Origin: Colocasia esculenta
Lineage: Eukaryota; Streptophyta; Magnoliopsida; Alismatales; Araceae
NCBI GenBank assembly: GCA_014218235.1
Contig: CM024766.1
Span: forward strand, 48,449,359-48,513,358
Reading direction: 5' to 3'
Length of the DNA stretch: 64,000 nucleotides
Shown one piece after another: positions 46,600-57,286 of the stretch (the first letter of the stretch is position 1; each line of letters starts with the position of its first letter). The notes under the pieces are model-generated. The model saw nothing but the letters and a program-made list of their open reading frames with translations, was not told where the DNA came from and made no database searches. Both the position numbers and the translations under genes were made by a program.

Positions 46600-47501
46600 A
46601 ACTATAAACCTAAACATAAATGCTCTTGTCAAATTCTAACCAAGTTCGATTTAGATTTTGTCAACTCCCACATGTCCCGTTTGACTCTCTCCACATGTTA
46701 AAATTATATACATTATCAGCAAACACTTAATTCTATTTTCGGACTGGTCTGTAGCTAATGAATGAACAGATCCATGTAGCTCTGGCCAATTCACATTGGA
46801 AGAATAAGTGCTAGCTTGCAAGATAACCAGAGGATGTAATTGTGTAGCCACTAGCCAGGTAACAGATATAGTTTTTAGAAAGAAGCAACTTTTCAAAATA
46901 GAAATTGGTATGTTGACAACGTTAAAGAGTGGCAAAACTTTTGTCATCCCGCTGAAAGATACATGGCAAGCTCACACTTATGGGTATGTATGCTGTATGT
47001 AAGCTCGCTTTCCATCTCTAAATGTAGCATTCTAAAGATCTGCATTGACTATCTCATCTCAATGTAGTGCTATTGGAACAAATTGAAGTTTTTTGGTTAT
47101 GCCATTCTAAAGATCTTGTTCAAAGAACATCTTGTAAAGCATTGTAGTCATAGAAAGGTAATCTCCAGCATCATTTCTTTTCGGCATTTTGACGATACCA
47201 ATTGTCAACCGTGAATGATTTTTCATTCAAACTCATTTGCAGATACAATGGGATGAAGCATGGAAATTCAAGGAAGCACTTTCTTTACCATCCATCATGT
47301 CGGTGGCTGGACCAACCGAGGTCTATCATGTACCTTTGCTGTTGAAGGAAATTAAACTTTTTATTTTGCCTATAATTTACAATTCTATCATAGAAAATAA
47401 ATAGAAGAGGTACAGTCAATGAATAGGTGAGGAGAGATTCCTCAGCCTTGTTGAAAGCCAAAAAACACACAAAAAAATCAAACTAGTTTCTGACTGTAAC
47501 C
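46600..47501 (+). other. Captured or unassigned sequence left of the Argonaute exons
   Basis: Exon-like plus-strand pieces exist: 47236-47330 after TTTGCAG (IQWDEAWKFKEALSLPSI), and 46887-46985. I cannot place them in a family. The 28 bases 46861-46888 are repeated at 48234-48261. They may be further host gene fragments. Confidence 0.35.
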
Positions 47502-48340
47502 GAAAGGAATTTTCCCTCTACTATAAGTAGATTTTCTCATTTCTCAATATTCTATAGGTATTAAAGTTGCTTGAGGATTGATCTATCAACTTTTGCTTCT
47601 TACTACATCTTGTTTAATTTCTTTTATTTCAAGCAATGTAGGGATGGTGTGAGTGAAGGGCAGTTCTATCAAGTTTTACTGTATGAGCTGGATGCTATTC
47701 GTAAGGTAAATCTACATATAACATTTCATTCTACTAGTTTGGTGCATTTAAGTTCCAGTTCTTACAACCACCTCCCTTGTCTAGGCCTGTGCATCCTTGG
47801 AGCCAAATTATCAACCTCCAGTGACCTTTGTAGTGGTTCAAAAACGGCATCATACAAGATTATTTGCCAACAACCACAAGGACAGGAATAGCATGGATAA
47901 GAGTGGAAATATTCTAGCAGGTAATATACATCATCTTGGAGCATCCCAGTAATCCAATTTTTGGATAAGAGATATATATTGCATCTTGTTCAGTGGTTTA
48001 AATTAAAATTCCATTGTATTCATAGGAGATGCATTCCTCAACCCCACCCCCACACCCCCTGGTAGAAGTCCATTCAACAACCCTTCAGAGTAAATGAAAT
48101 TCTCTCCTTTTTGCTGGGACTCCCCTTGGATAGATCCTTCCTCTTTTACTGGTATGTTGAAATAAATGGTGGCAGAGGCATAATAGATTAGCTCCCAAGT
48201 GCAGCCCAAACTATGATCACCATGTCCTCACTTAACAGATATAGTTTTTAGAAAGAAGCAAAATTCTCATGAACAAGGCTACCCTTCACTGCAGAAAGGA
48301 ATTTTCCCTCTACTATAAGTGATTTTCTCATTTCTCAATA
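47502..48340. repeat. Direct repeats around the Argonaute segment
   Basis: 47502-47549 and 48294-48340 are the same 47-48 bases (GAAAGGAATTTTCCCTCTAC ... TTTCTCAATA), differing by one indel. They bracket the Argonaute exons. A second pair, 46861-46888 and 48234-48261, brackets a wider segment. Confidence 0.8.
47642..47920 (+). pseudogene. Argonaute PIWI-domain fragment, two exons with intron
   Basis: Exon 47642-47705 encodes DGVSEGQFYQVLLYEL and DAIRK; exon 47785-47920 encodes ACASLEPNYQPPVTFVVVQK, then RHHTRLFANNH and DRNSMDKSGNILAG. Both are open, in phase, and bounded by correct splice sites (TGTAG/GGATGG, CGTAAG/GTAAAT, TCTAG/GCCTGT, CTAGCAG/GTAATA). These exon borders are those of plant AGO1/AGO5-type genes as I know them. 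The piece covers about 67 residues of a PIWI domain of about 300, so no slicer protein is possible. It lies antisense to the transposase genes. The reading frame shows almost no decay, so capture looks recent. Confidence 0.85.
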
Positions 48341-48439
48341 CAAAAAACGTAGGCCTAAGAAATTTAACGAAGATAATGCAGATATTTGAAACCTCATTTT
48401 TTTTGAAATATCATGGTATTTCTCAAAAAGAAATTTAAC
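47921..48439. other. Sequence between Argonaute exons and TNPA gene
   Basis: No gene recognised. Contains the right members of both direct-repeat pairs and a 21-base word repeated at 48358 and 48430 (AAATTTAACGAAGATAATG). Confidence 0.5.
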
Positions 48440-49620
48440 GAAGATAATGAGTTTAAAACTTATAGTAGATGGAGGGGGATGTGGAAATGCCACCCCCATT
48501 GCATGAAGAGCTGGGGCAACTGTTCGATCAAACCAGTTGTCTAACTGTTTGATAAATGCACTATAGTACTGGTCAGGGAGCTCAGTAGGCTGCTGCGGTG
48601 GTGGTGGCAACTGTGTATAGCTGTAGGATGCCGCGGAGCACCCTGACTCCATAGTAGAGCTGATGACTCCACCAGCATCCATCCCAGTACCAAACCCAAA
48701 CACTCGGCCTTTCTTTAGTTGACCGGTTGCAACCAACCAAGCTGAGGCATCGAATTGTGGATGCTGAGAGGAGTCATCACCATGCCGCTCTATTAATTGT
48801 TGCTCGTATGACTCCTGAGTAAAAAAAAAAAAAAAAAAATCAAATTGTTAGAATGCATTAGTTTAAAATGTTATGTTGATAAGTACCATAAGAAGAAGTA
48901 CATACCACCACTTCTTTTGCCCTCTGTGAGACAAATTCTCCTGATTCCTTACATTTATGTGTATGACGGAATAGCTCAGTGTAGGCCACAGGGCAGCCTG
49001 TCTCCGCCTCCTACAATTGCAAATTATGAAAGAAAATTAGTGTAATATATAAATCTTATAAAATTTAAATTATAAAATTAATGATTACCATTCTCTTCTT
49101 GTGGCATTCAAAGGTGATGGAGCCACTGGTATGAAAACTAGCTTCGGGCATTTTAGCCCGATTTTGGGTAGCAATGGCTGACCGTGCTTGGTACTCTTGT
49201 GTCGCCCACTGGTCGCACATAGCATCCCAATAGTCTTTCCTTATCGCAGGAGGGCTATGGCTTTTCCATTGAAGTGGATCAGCCACCCCACCCACTGCCC
49301 TCTTTGCCAACTCCTTCTTTTTGGTAAGGTAGTCAGAAAAACGTCTCCCTGCAACCTTTTCCCAGGCTATTCGCGCATCCTCCTCTTACTTCACAGTAGC
49401 GAAGCGATAAGTGCTCTGTAGAGATTGATGTTATGTTTAGTAACAAATTACTTTAAATTAAATTAAATTAAAACATACCAAAAATGATTGGAAGAGGCTG
49501 TCGAGGACGTCCCTCGGGTAGTCCTCCACTGTGCCACTGGCCCTGGGAGATGGTGGAGCAGGGATTTTGTGATCCATCGCGTCACTTCTGGTGGCTCGAA
49601 CTTCATGCTGGATATTATTT
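48440..49620 (-). CDS. TNPA-type (Ptta/En/Spm) transposase gene, CACTA B
   Basis: Exons are inferred. About 49085-49400 encodes KVAGRRFSDYLTKKKELAKR, KSHSPPAIRKDYWDAMCDQW and KMPEASFHTSGSITFECHKK; the HTSGS(K/I)xF motif is the hallmark of the plant Ptta/En/Spm family. About 48460-48820 encodes HPQFDASAWLVATGQLKKGR and VFGFGTGMDAGG, then a Pro/Gln-rich stretch and DNWFDRTVAPALHAMGVAFP. Acceptors and donors flank them, such as the AT-rich gaps at 48820-48905 and 49015-49090. 49480-49620 is another likely exon. TNPA-type proteins bind the subterminal repeats and act with TNP2. Confidence 0.65.
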
Positions 49621-49684
49621 ATTTAAAGTTAGAAAGAAATATTGTGTTACAAACCTATATGCAATAAAATGATTAATTAAATAC

Positions 49685-50011
49685 TTACGGGTAGCTACCA
49701 GTGTACAACAATGTGATCAAACATCGTGTGTCAGGCTCTGACGACTGCCCAAAACTAGAATGACCTATTGAGCTTGGAGTTTGAGGGGAGGCCATAACGG
49801 GGGTCGTAGTAGGAGGCAGATTAGGGGCTATAGTAGGATCTGAAATGGGGGTCGTACTAGGAGGCAAACTGGGGGTCATAGTAGGAGGTGGAATGAGGGC
49901 TGCATTAGGCGGCATAGTGGAACCTGTAGTAGGAGGCGGAAGGGGGACTATAGTAGGGTGATGCCTCTGAGTGGAGTTAATCATCATTTGTCTGTTCTTC
50001 AACATTCTCAT
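49685..50011 (-). CDS. Thr/Pro-rich segment with repeats, CACTA B
   Basis: The minus frame has repeated TTTP/TIAPxLPP units (STTPISDPTIAPNLPPTTTP), a low-complexity linker between the DUF4216-like part and the TNPA exons. At DNA level GGGGTCGTAGTAGGAGGC-type units of about 30 bases repeat five times at 49795-49960. It overlaps the end of the next frame in another frame, so the boundary is uncertain. Confidence 0.45.
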   Translation of the reverse strand: MRMLKNRQMMINSTQRHHPTIVPLPPPTTGSTMPPNAALIPPPTMTPSLPPSTTPISDPTIAPNLPPTTTPVMASPQTPSSIGHSSFGQSSEPDTRCLITLLYTGSYP

Positions 50012-50501
50012 CCTCCTCTAATTGATACTCAGGAAACAACTTAGATTTGACTTTGCATACAGCCCACCATTCATGTATCTCAGACCTCCTCATTGTTGGA
50101 TATGTAGCATAGTATACTTGTTGGGCCTGTGCTGCCAATATAAAAGGTTCACATGTTCTCAACCTTGACTTATGCTTCACATCAACAATGCATGATACTT
50201 CATCAACTTTTGTTTTTGTGGGGTCAAACCAATGGCACTTGAATAATATTACCGTATTATCTATTCCCAGGTAAGTCAACTCCATGACCTCCTCTAAGAT
50301 ACCATAATAGTCAAGTTCGTTTTCAGCATAAGTACTACCTTTCACACACACTCCACTGTTCATTGTCGACTTTTGTAGACCGTATTCATTTGTATGGAAT
50401 CGGTAACCATTGACAATATACCCATTATAACATTGTACATGCTTTGTCGGACCATAACTTAATTCACATATTTTGTAGTCGCCGACATGACCTTGTCTCA
50501 C
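49977..50501 (-). CDS. DUF4216-like domain of CACTA transposase
   Basis: The frame encodes HTNEYGLQKSTMNSGVCVKG, YYGILEEVMELTYLGIDNTV and ILFKCHWFDP, followed by PFILAAQAQQVYYATYPTMR. This N-T-x-x-F/Y-Q-N-S-G-V pattern and the FKCxWFD motif mark the DUF4216 domain that follows DUF4218 in TNP2-type proteins. An upstream exon (about 50585-50690) and a phase-matching intron separate it from the DUF4218 part. It is probably the C-terminal part of the TNP2 protein rather than a separate gene. Confidence 0.75.
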   Translation of the reverse strand: MRQGHVGDYKICELSYGPTKHVQCYNGYIVNGYRFHTNEYGLQKSTMNSGVCVKGSTYAENELDYYGILEEVMELTYLGIDNTVILFKCHWFDPTKTKVDEVSCIVDVKHKSRLRTCEPFILAAQAQQVYYATYPTMRRSEIHEWWAVCKVKSKLFPEYQLEEDENVEEQTNDD

Positions 50502-50757
50502 CTATTGAATATTCAAGATAATAAAATACCTTAAACATATAGTCAATCTTCTTTGTATGGTAGAAACAGAAGACGTGGTCCTTACCAATGCTTTCAACCA
50601 TACAACAAATTTTTTTTCACGTTCCTTCTCGACTTCAGCATCACTGAGGTGTGGATTATGTTGTAGTAACTCCTTATCAAATAGCCTATGAATATCAAAA
50701 TTACATAGTTACACATTGAATGCACATGATTTTTTTCACAACATATCTATACTACAC

Positions 50758-53389
50758 TTACTCAATATATGGTTCAATCTCCACACAATTTAAAAGGATA
50801 TATATTTGTGCGACATCTTGCTCTTGATCTTCCAAAATTCGTTTTCGGCAACTACCGAATGCACGTCCAGGATATTTAAATATGGATAACTGATCAGGTG
50901 CACCAAGTTGTCCCCCATCATCATTGCGCGGTGGTCGGGTATACCGTGTTTGGATGTGAGGTTCAAAGTACATTGATGAGAAGTTTGAAATCTCCTCTGA
51001 AATATACGCTTCAGAAATAGAACCCTCCACCTTAGCTTTGTTTTGAACCTTCTTCTTGAGATTAAACATGCATCTGTGAAAACAATTCAATACTAAACAA
51101 GGACACCAAAAAAAATGTAAAAATATATATGTATCTTTCAAAAGGATACATCCATCGATATTGTACAGGGCCACCAACTTGGACTTCATATGGTAGGTGT
51201 ATGATTAAGTGTTCCATACAATCGAAGAATGTTGGAGGGAATATTTTCTCCAATTGACAGATTGTACTGACTACAGACTGCTCAAGCTTCTGCACCTCAT
51301 CTACTGCAACTTCTGATGCACATAAGATTCTGAAGAAGCGGCTCAACTCGGTTAAGGCCCGCCAAATAGGTTTATCCAACATATCACGGAATGCCAAGGG
51401 AATCAATCGTTGCATGAAGATGTGGCAATCATGGCTCTTCAGTCTATATAATTTTCCTTCATCCATTTTCACAGACCGAGCAATGTTGGACACATATCCG
51501 TCTGGAAATCGTAACTGTTGCAACCACTGACATACCTCCTTTACCTATCTTGGTCTGAGCACATAAGCTGCTTTTGCTTTAAATAGTTTGTTGTTAGCCT
51601 CTTGCAACTCTAACTCAGGTCTTCTACATATTTCTTGTAGGTCCATACGAGACTTTACAGTATCTTTTGTTTTCCCCTTCACATTCATCACAGTGTTAAA
51701 CACGTTTTTCTCCACATGCATCACGTCCAAGTTATGTCGTATCAACAGAGTTGACCAATATGGTAGTTCCCAAAATATTGATTTTTTTGCCCAATTGTGA
51801 TCTTTCCCAAATCCAGGGAATGGTTGCTCATCCCTACTGTCTGTCGGTGTATCTGGAAAGTATCTCAAACGTCTCTGTATTTCTCTGCCAGACAGCCATG
51901 TAGATGGTCCTTCTAGTTCAATTGTGCCCTTTCGAAAGGCATTCCTCTGTCGTCGAAATGGATGATCATCAGGTAGAAATCGACGGTCACAATCAAACCA
52001 ACAAGGCTTTCGTCCATTAACCAATTTGAATGACTTTGTATCCTCCATACAATATGGACAAGCCAGACGTCCATGTGTGCTCCAACCTGACAACATGCCA
52101 TATGCAGGAAAGTCACTAATTGTCCAGAGTATAGCAGCCCTCATGTTGAAATTTTGCTTCTGGTGGGCATCGTAAGTGACAACACCATCAGTCCATAATG
52201 ACTTCAGCTCATCAATGAGCGGCCTCAAATATACATCCAAATTTTGACTTCGAGATTTCGGCCCAGGGATGAGTAGCGATAAGAATAGATATGGACGCTT
52301 CATACACAAGTTTGGTGGAAGGTTGTATGGGGTAACAAATACCGGCCAACAAGAGTAAGGGGCTGCTCTACTACCAAATGGATTGAATCCATCTGTACAC
52401 AATCCAAGCCTCACATTCCTCACCTCCATTGTGAAGGTCGAGTGAGTGCGGTCAAAGTGTATCCAAGCCTCAGCATCAGCAGGGTGTGTCATCTTCTCTT
52501 CCCTATGTCGAACTCTGTCTGCATGCCATCTCATGTGTCTAGCTGTCTTTGATGAAATATACAATCGTTGTAATCTAGGGGTGAGAGGGAAGTAACGAAG
52601 TGACTTGTATGGTACATCTCTCCCCCTCGTGCTGGCATTGCCACCTCTCTTTGGCTTTAACCGGGGATGCCCACAAGGAGAACATGATTGGATATTTTCC
52701 TGCCCTTTGTAATACAACATACAATGGTTCGGACAAGCATCTATTTTCACATATCCCAATCCAAGCTCATTAACCATCCTCTTTGCACTGTAGTGATTTT
52801 CTGGCAACTTCTCACTTTTTGGCAACATGCTTTTCACCACTGAACAGAAAGTGTCAAAACAAGCCTCGCTCAAAGTGTGCTCTGATTTCAGATTCAACAG
52901 CTGAAGGACTACAGACAAAATGGTGTGACTCTCACAACCATCCCACAATGGCTCATCAGCATCCCTTAGTAATTTATAAAACCGATTTGCATCATCATTA
53001 GGTGCTTCATCAACAGTATAATGCAGTTCAGGTCCCGCGGAGTCAAACACCAAATTGACATACTGGTTATCCTGAGCAACCTCAGTCCTTACTTCTGTAT
53101 GTCCCCAGAACTCCTCACCATGTGCCATCCAATTCACATACCCACAGACAAAACCTTTCTTGTAGAGGTGTTGTGCAACATCAAACGGTTGAAGGAATCG
53201 ATTGTTCTTACAGACTGCACAGGGACATCTAATACGACCTTCAGGATCCACTGTACTAACATTGCTCACCGCAAAGTCAATGAACCCATCAACACCCTCT
53301 AAAAATTCATATGACAGCTCATTTCCTACAATCCTACAGTACATCCACTCACGGTGTGCAGACATTTTTCCTGTACAAATATTACACAT
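50758..53389 (-). CDS. TNP2-type CACTA transposase, one in-frame amber stop
   Basis: The probable start is the Met of MSAHREWMYCR (53363-53365) rather than 24 bases upstream. Residues about 1-90 form the transposase-associated domain with the zinc-binding CPCAVCKNN. The transposase_21 core follows, with DGVVTYDAHQKQNFNMRAAI, SGWSTHGRLACPYC and HNLDVMHVEKNVFNTVMN. TAG at 51545-51547 then interrupts the same frame, which continues VKEVCQWLQQLRFPDGYVSN into a DUF4218 domain (HDCHIFMQRLIPLAFRDML, MEHLIIHLPYEVQVGGPVQY). An intron from about 51065 to 51110 precedes the last part (KVEGSISEAYISEEISNF, 50758-51070). The protein cuts at the CACTA ends. Except for the amber codon (CAG to TAG) the gene looks intact. 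Confidence 0.85.
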
Positions 53390-54009
53390 AATAAAAGCTA
53401 AACATTACTTTGTAGTTTGCGAACATGTACACTAATATACCCATCCTAAACCAATTACAATTTAGATATTAAGTGTGTAAAGGACCTAGCCCATCTACAG
53501 ATATCTGAACTTAGGAGCATGTACATTTATGTGTGCTGTAATTTGCTCAAACTTTTGACAGCCTTCCGGCGCACTTCTCCAATATACCGCCATAAAATAC
53601 TAAGTCTAAGTAATACTCCATCTGAACATCACTTAGATAGTATGGTATATTGGAGAAGAGTCCGGAGATGCTATCAAAATATTGAGAAAATTGCAACACA
53701 CATAAATATACATGCTTCTAAGTTCAGATATCTGTAGACAGTCCGACAATGGTCGGACTATTCAAGATTTTAAATGTATATATGCATCCCTTAATGTAGA
53801 ATAAGCCATGCATATATACTAATTAAAATCTTGAATGGGCATGTAGACACGAGTAAGACATCCCCAATCCCTCTATATATATATATATATATATATATAA
53901 TGAAATAAAAAATTATAAACAAAGAGTCAAAACATGCAACAAATATTATCAACATTATTGGAAGAGTGTCAAATGAAAAAAATATAAACATGTAGAAAAA
54001 ATGTGAGGG
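53390..54009. other. 5' region of the transposase gene
   Basis: Non-coding. Between about 53560 and 53690 an inverted pair exists: CTTCTCCAATATACC with GGTATATTGGAGAAG, and TATCTGAACTTAG with AGTTCAGATATC, a larger hairpin-like structure (53505-53740). A (TA)n run lies at 53874-53900. Confidence 0.55.
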
Positions 54010-54324
54010 GGCACTGGTGAGACGACGGGGTGAGGGGGCACTGGTGAGAGAGAGAGAGAGTTGCAGGGTGCGGAGGGAGGGGGATACAAGCCGGCGGAGG
54101 GGAGAAGGGCGATGGGGTGAGGGGGCACTGGCGAGAGAGAGAGAGAGGGGATTGCAGGGTGCAGAGGGGGGGGGGACACAAGCCAGCAGAGGGGAGGAGG
54201 GCGACAGGGGGGGGTACAGAGGGAGGGGGTGCACAGGTCGGCAAAGGGGAAAAGGGCGATCGTGTTAGGGGGTGCTGGCGTGCGAGGGAGAGGGGGGGTT
54301 GCAGCTGTAGAGGGAGGGGGGTGC

Positions 54325-54396
<72 letters not shown>

Positions 54397-54600
54397 GTGA
54401 GAGAGAGGATTGTAGGGTGCAGAGGGAAGGGGTGCACAGGGTGGCGGAGGGGACGAGGGAGACCGTGTGGGGGTGCTGGCGCACGAGAGAGAGAGAGAGG
54501 AGGGTTGCAGGGTGCAGAGGGAGGGGACGCACAGGCCGGCGAAGGCCGAGGACGGCGACGGGGTGAGGGGGCGTTGGAGAGAGAGAGAGAGACTTACCGG
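54010..54600. repeat. GA-rich minisatellite and (GA)n tract, CACTA B
   Basis: Units of about 85-120 bases (GTGAGGGGGCACTGG, (GA)n, TTGCAGGGTGCAGAGGGAGG, ACAGGCCGGCGGAGG) repeat about six times. Within them a pure (GA)n run spans about 54327-54393. Long Ser/Leu/Pro frames on the minus strand come from this composition. Confidence 0.85.
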
Positions 54601-54864
54601 CGATGGCGATGGCAATGGCGACTGAATGCTCGATGGAGGGGTGGTTGCAGGACGCTCGGCGAGCGACGATGGACGGCGGCGTGTCTCCGGCGACGGGCGA
54701 GGGAGCTCCGAGATGGCGGGCTTTGACAGGAGGGAGGGGAAGAAGAGAAGGGGCGAATGGGGGAAGACGGTTGTGACAGGAGGGAGGGGAAGAAGAGAAG
54801 GGGGAAATGGATGGTTTCGACGAAAGGGCGGGGAAGGGGAAAAAGGGTGTGTGGGCTTGCAAAA
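54601..54864. other. GC-rich block before the right end, CACTA B
   Basis: Contains a direct duplication of about 55 bases (TGACAGGAGGGAGGGGAAGA at 54723 and 54775). No gene recognised; probably upstream of the transposase transcripts. Confidence 0.5.
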
Positions 54865-55072
54865 CCTTAGCGACGGAATAGCGACACCATAAAATCGCGT
54901 CGCTATTCTGTTGCTAAGTAGCGGTGCGTATAGCGACGACTCTTTTCTGTCGCTAATCTACCGCCGAAACCTAATTTAGGGACGGAAATGGGCGGTTCGC
55001 TATTTGTTGCTGATTGGAGACAGATTAGCGATGGAAAAATAGCCGTTGCTAAAGCATGATTTTCTTGTAGTG
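54865..55072. repeat. Right terminal and subterminal repeats, CACTA B
   Basis: About eight TAGCGACGG-like motifs in both orientations, then the terminal TTTTCTTGTAGTG. Confidence 0.8.
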
Positions 55073-55820
55073 CTATTAGGCTAGTAGAGAGGATTAAGTT
55101 TTCTTGATCCTTACCCTGTTGTAGGACTTTTCTTGTTTACCTTGTCACTCATGCATCCCAAAAATGTTTGATCCCAACTACAGCTTTAGAGTTCTCCTAC
55201 ACTAAGTTCCAACAACCTTCTTGTTGGAAGACTCGTATGTTCTTCCTTCAAGGACTGATTTCTTTCACTGATTAATCCCTGAAATAGGCATTATCTGCAC
55301 CTGATGAGATTCTGAGAGCTATCAAGAAATTATTTATTGATCTGTTCCATTTAGTTAGTGAATTGTTATGGTTTGCTAGTAACCTTAGAACCTTTAATAC
55401 ATGATGAAAGCTTTAAATTCATGAAAAAATTGTTCTAATCACTCTTAACTATCTGGATTGATTTCCTCATGTGGTTTTGAAAATTTTCAAAAATCTTGTC
55501 TGCAATTAAGCTGAAAACTCATGCCTCCTAGAGCTAAGCTAAAAACACACCTTTGTGTTGTTCCCTACACTCTTGAAATTTGCACCCCTTGTTATTCCAT
55601 AACTTTCTTGCTAATCCTTGAGAAATCCAGCTCTACATACTTGTGTTTCATTTGAAATTTTGTTGGCCATAACATGTTCTTTGTGATCGGCACTATGTGG
55701 GACTTAGATCCATGATCAATGCTTGTGAAGTAAGGGCTCTATCTGGTCTTGGGGAGGAGCACCCCATCATATTTTTTAACCATGGAGTATGGACTTGTGG
55801 TGTGTTGCATGACACTGATA
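55073..55820. other. Spacer between CACTA B and copia element
   Basis: AT-rich, no long frame, no family recognised. It is continuous with 45143-45569 on one side and with 62451 onward on the other once the insertions are removed. Confidence 0.45.
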
Positions 55821-56622
55821 TGTTAGGATCGGATATTCGGTAATGGCAAAGCTAGAAGGGGGGGGGGGGTTGAATAGATTTGCAGCGGAAACTTAAGCAA
55901 TTTAAAAATTACTTCATATTAAAAGATCTACTCAATCAAAACCCCTTTCATCTGATGTAATGTGTGTGAATAAATTAACAAGTAGTGTGTAAACGAAATC
56001 TTTAGGCATGCATCTAGCGCAATACAATGCAAACCACAAATCAAACCACAGTGCACAAGAGATTTTTTAGGTGGTTCGGAGATTACACCATATGATTCCT
56101 ACGTCCACCCCCCACACAATGAGGACACACTACTCAACAACTGAGTACAACACACACACAAGCGCACTGGCTCAACCACACACACACACGCTAGATCAGG
56201 TTCACAACAGATCAGATCCTCTAGCCTTGATCAGACCCACACACCACGTTGTCTGATGCAAATAAGCAATCAGAACAACAATCCACACTTCCACAACATC
56301 CACGTACTGATCTCAAATCAGTGCACACACACAGATATATGAAAGTAGTGAAAGGAGAAGAGTTTTGAGATGAAGAATCAAATCTCGATGTAGATCTCTT
56401 CTCGTTGGTCGTCCAGAAGACTCCAAGCTTCGTCTTGACAAGTATCAGTTGATGGATAAGCTTGAACCACGGACAAACCAGCTTCAAACCCATTCGGAAG
56501 ATGGTTCTTTCTTTCTCTGGGCGAAGGGTTGAAGCAGAAAACAGGGGAACCTTCTTCTTCTTCTTCTTGACTTAGGGTTTTCTTTGTGGAGGCTCCTCGC
56601 TGCGAAAATAGCTCCATATGGT

Positions 56623-56632
56623 CTATATATAG
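56623..56632 (-). promoter_or_regulatory. Probable TATA box of the copia LTR
   Basis: CTATATATAG on both strands, downstream of the palindrome array in element orientation; repeated at 61795-61804. Confidence 0.6.
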
Positions 56633-56717
56633 TGGTGTCCAAGCATACAGAATCTTGCTAAAAGGAAACACCCAAATATAGAACATATCTTGACCATCAG
56701 AACTCCCAAAACTCCAT

Positions 56718-56971
56718 CTGTCGACAGCCGACTTCCTGCTGTCGACAGGTGCTGACAGGTTTGCAAAATCTAGAAGAATGGGCTTGCTGGAAATAGTTGA
56801 CTGCATGGATCTGTCGAAAGGTCACTATTCATCTGTCGACAGGTCACTATTCATCCAGAAGACTGGACTTTCTGGAAACAATTTCCTGTATGAATCTGTC
56901 GACAGGTCACTATGCATCTATCGACAGGGCACTATTCATCTGTTGACAGCACACTATTCATCTGTTGACAG
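56718..56971 (-). promoter_or_regulatory. CTGTCGACAG palindrome array in the LTR
   Basis: Four perfect CTGTCGACAG copies (56718, 56739, 56833, 56896) and four one-base variants (56811, 56918, 56940, 56962), most followed by GTCACTATTCAT. In element orientation they lie about 90-350 bases upstream of the TATA box, in U3. The other LTR has the same array at 61889-62122. It looks like an enhancer, but that is inference. Confidence 0.6.
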
Positions 56972-57272
56972 GTGCACTATTTCAGCACCTTGTCTTGTTC
57001 TTTTGCACTTGGATTTTGGGCTTTGTCTTGTGTACATTCACACCTACATTAAAATACATAATTAGTGAGATATAATGAACATATAAAACATGTGTTTCAT
57101 TTGCATCCAATTGTCATTCTCATCATGTTTCACACATCCATAACACATCAATTTTTCTTGTTCATGAAGTGTTCATCATCAAAAACAAGCATACCATTTG
57201 TGAACATTTCACATAACATTAATTAGTATTGCTCATCATCAAAAACATTTAAGCACTTGTTGTAACCCAACA

Positions 57273-57286
57273 TTCTCCCCATTTTT
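57273..57286 (-). promoter_or_regulatory. Copia polypurine tract
   Basis: The minus strand AAAATGGGGAGAA, preceded by TCATCATC, abuts the 3' LTR start, as in Sirevirus elements. Confidence 0.75.

Larger units (their letters stand above)
45570..55072 (-). mobile_element. CACTA element B (En/Spm), with captured Argonaute exons
   Basis: 9503 bases. Both ends carry CACTACAAGAAAA as inverted repeats; the similarity runs on to about base 29 (TTTAGCGACGG against TTTAGCAACGG). The 3-base target duplication is CTA on both sides (45567-45569, 55073-55075). Subterminal TAGCGACGG/CCGTCGCTA motifs crowd both ends. Minus-strand genes are a TNP2-type transposase (50758-53389), a DUF4216-like part (49977-50501) and a TNPA-type gene (48440-49620, with duplicated end exons at 46203-46528). 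Argonaute exons lie at 47642-47920 on the plus strand. Confidence 0.92.
55821..57272 (-). repeat. Copia element 3' LTR
   Basis: 1452 bases, nearly identical to 60997-62422. It has one more 22-base repeat unit (near 56815-56840) than the other LTR, and a longer G run at 55860-55870. Confidence 0.9.

Noticed and set aside
53955..54862. Long minus-strand frames rich in Ser, Leu and Pro (up to 297 codons)
   Set aside because: They are translations of the GA-rich minisatellite; three frames are open at once and no domain appears.
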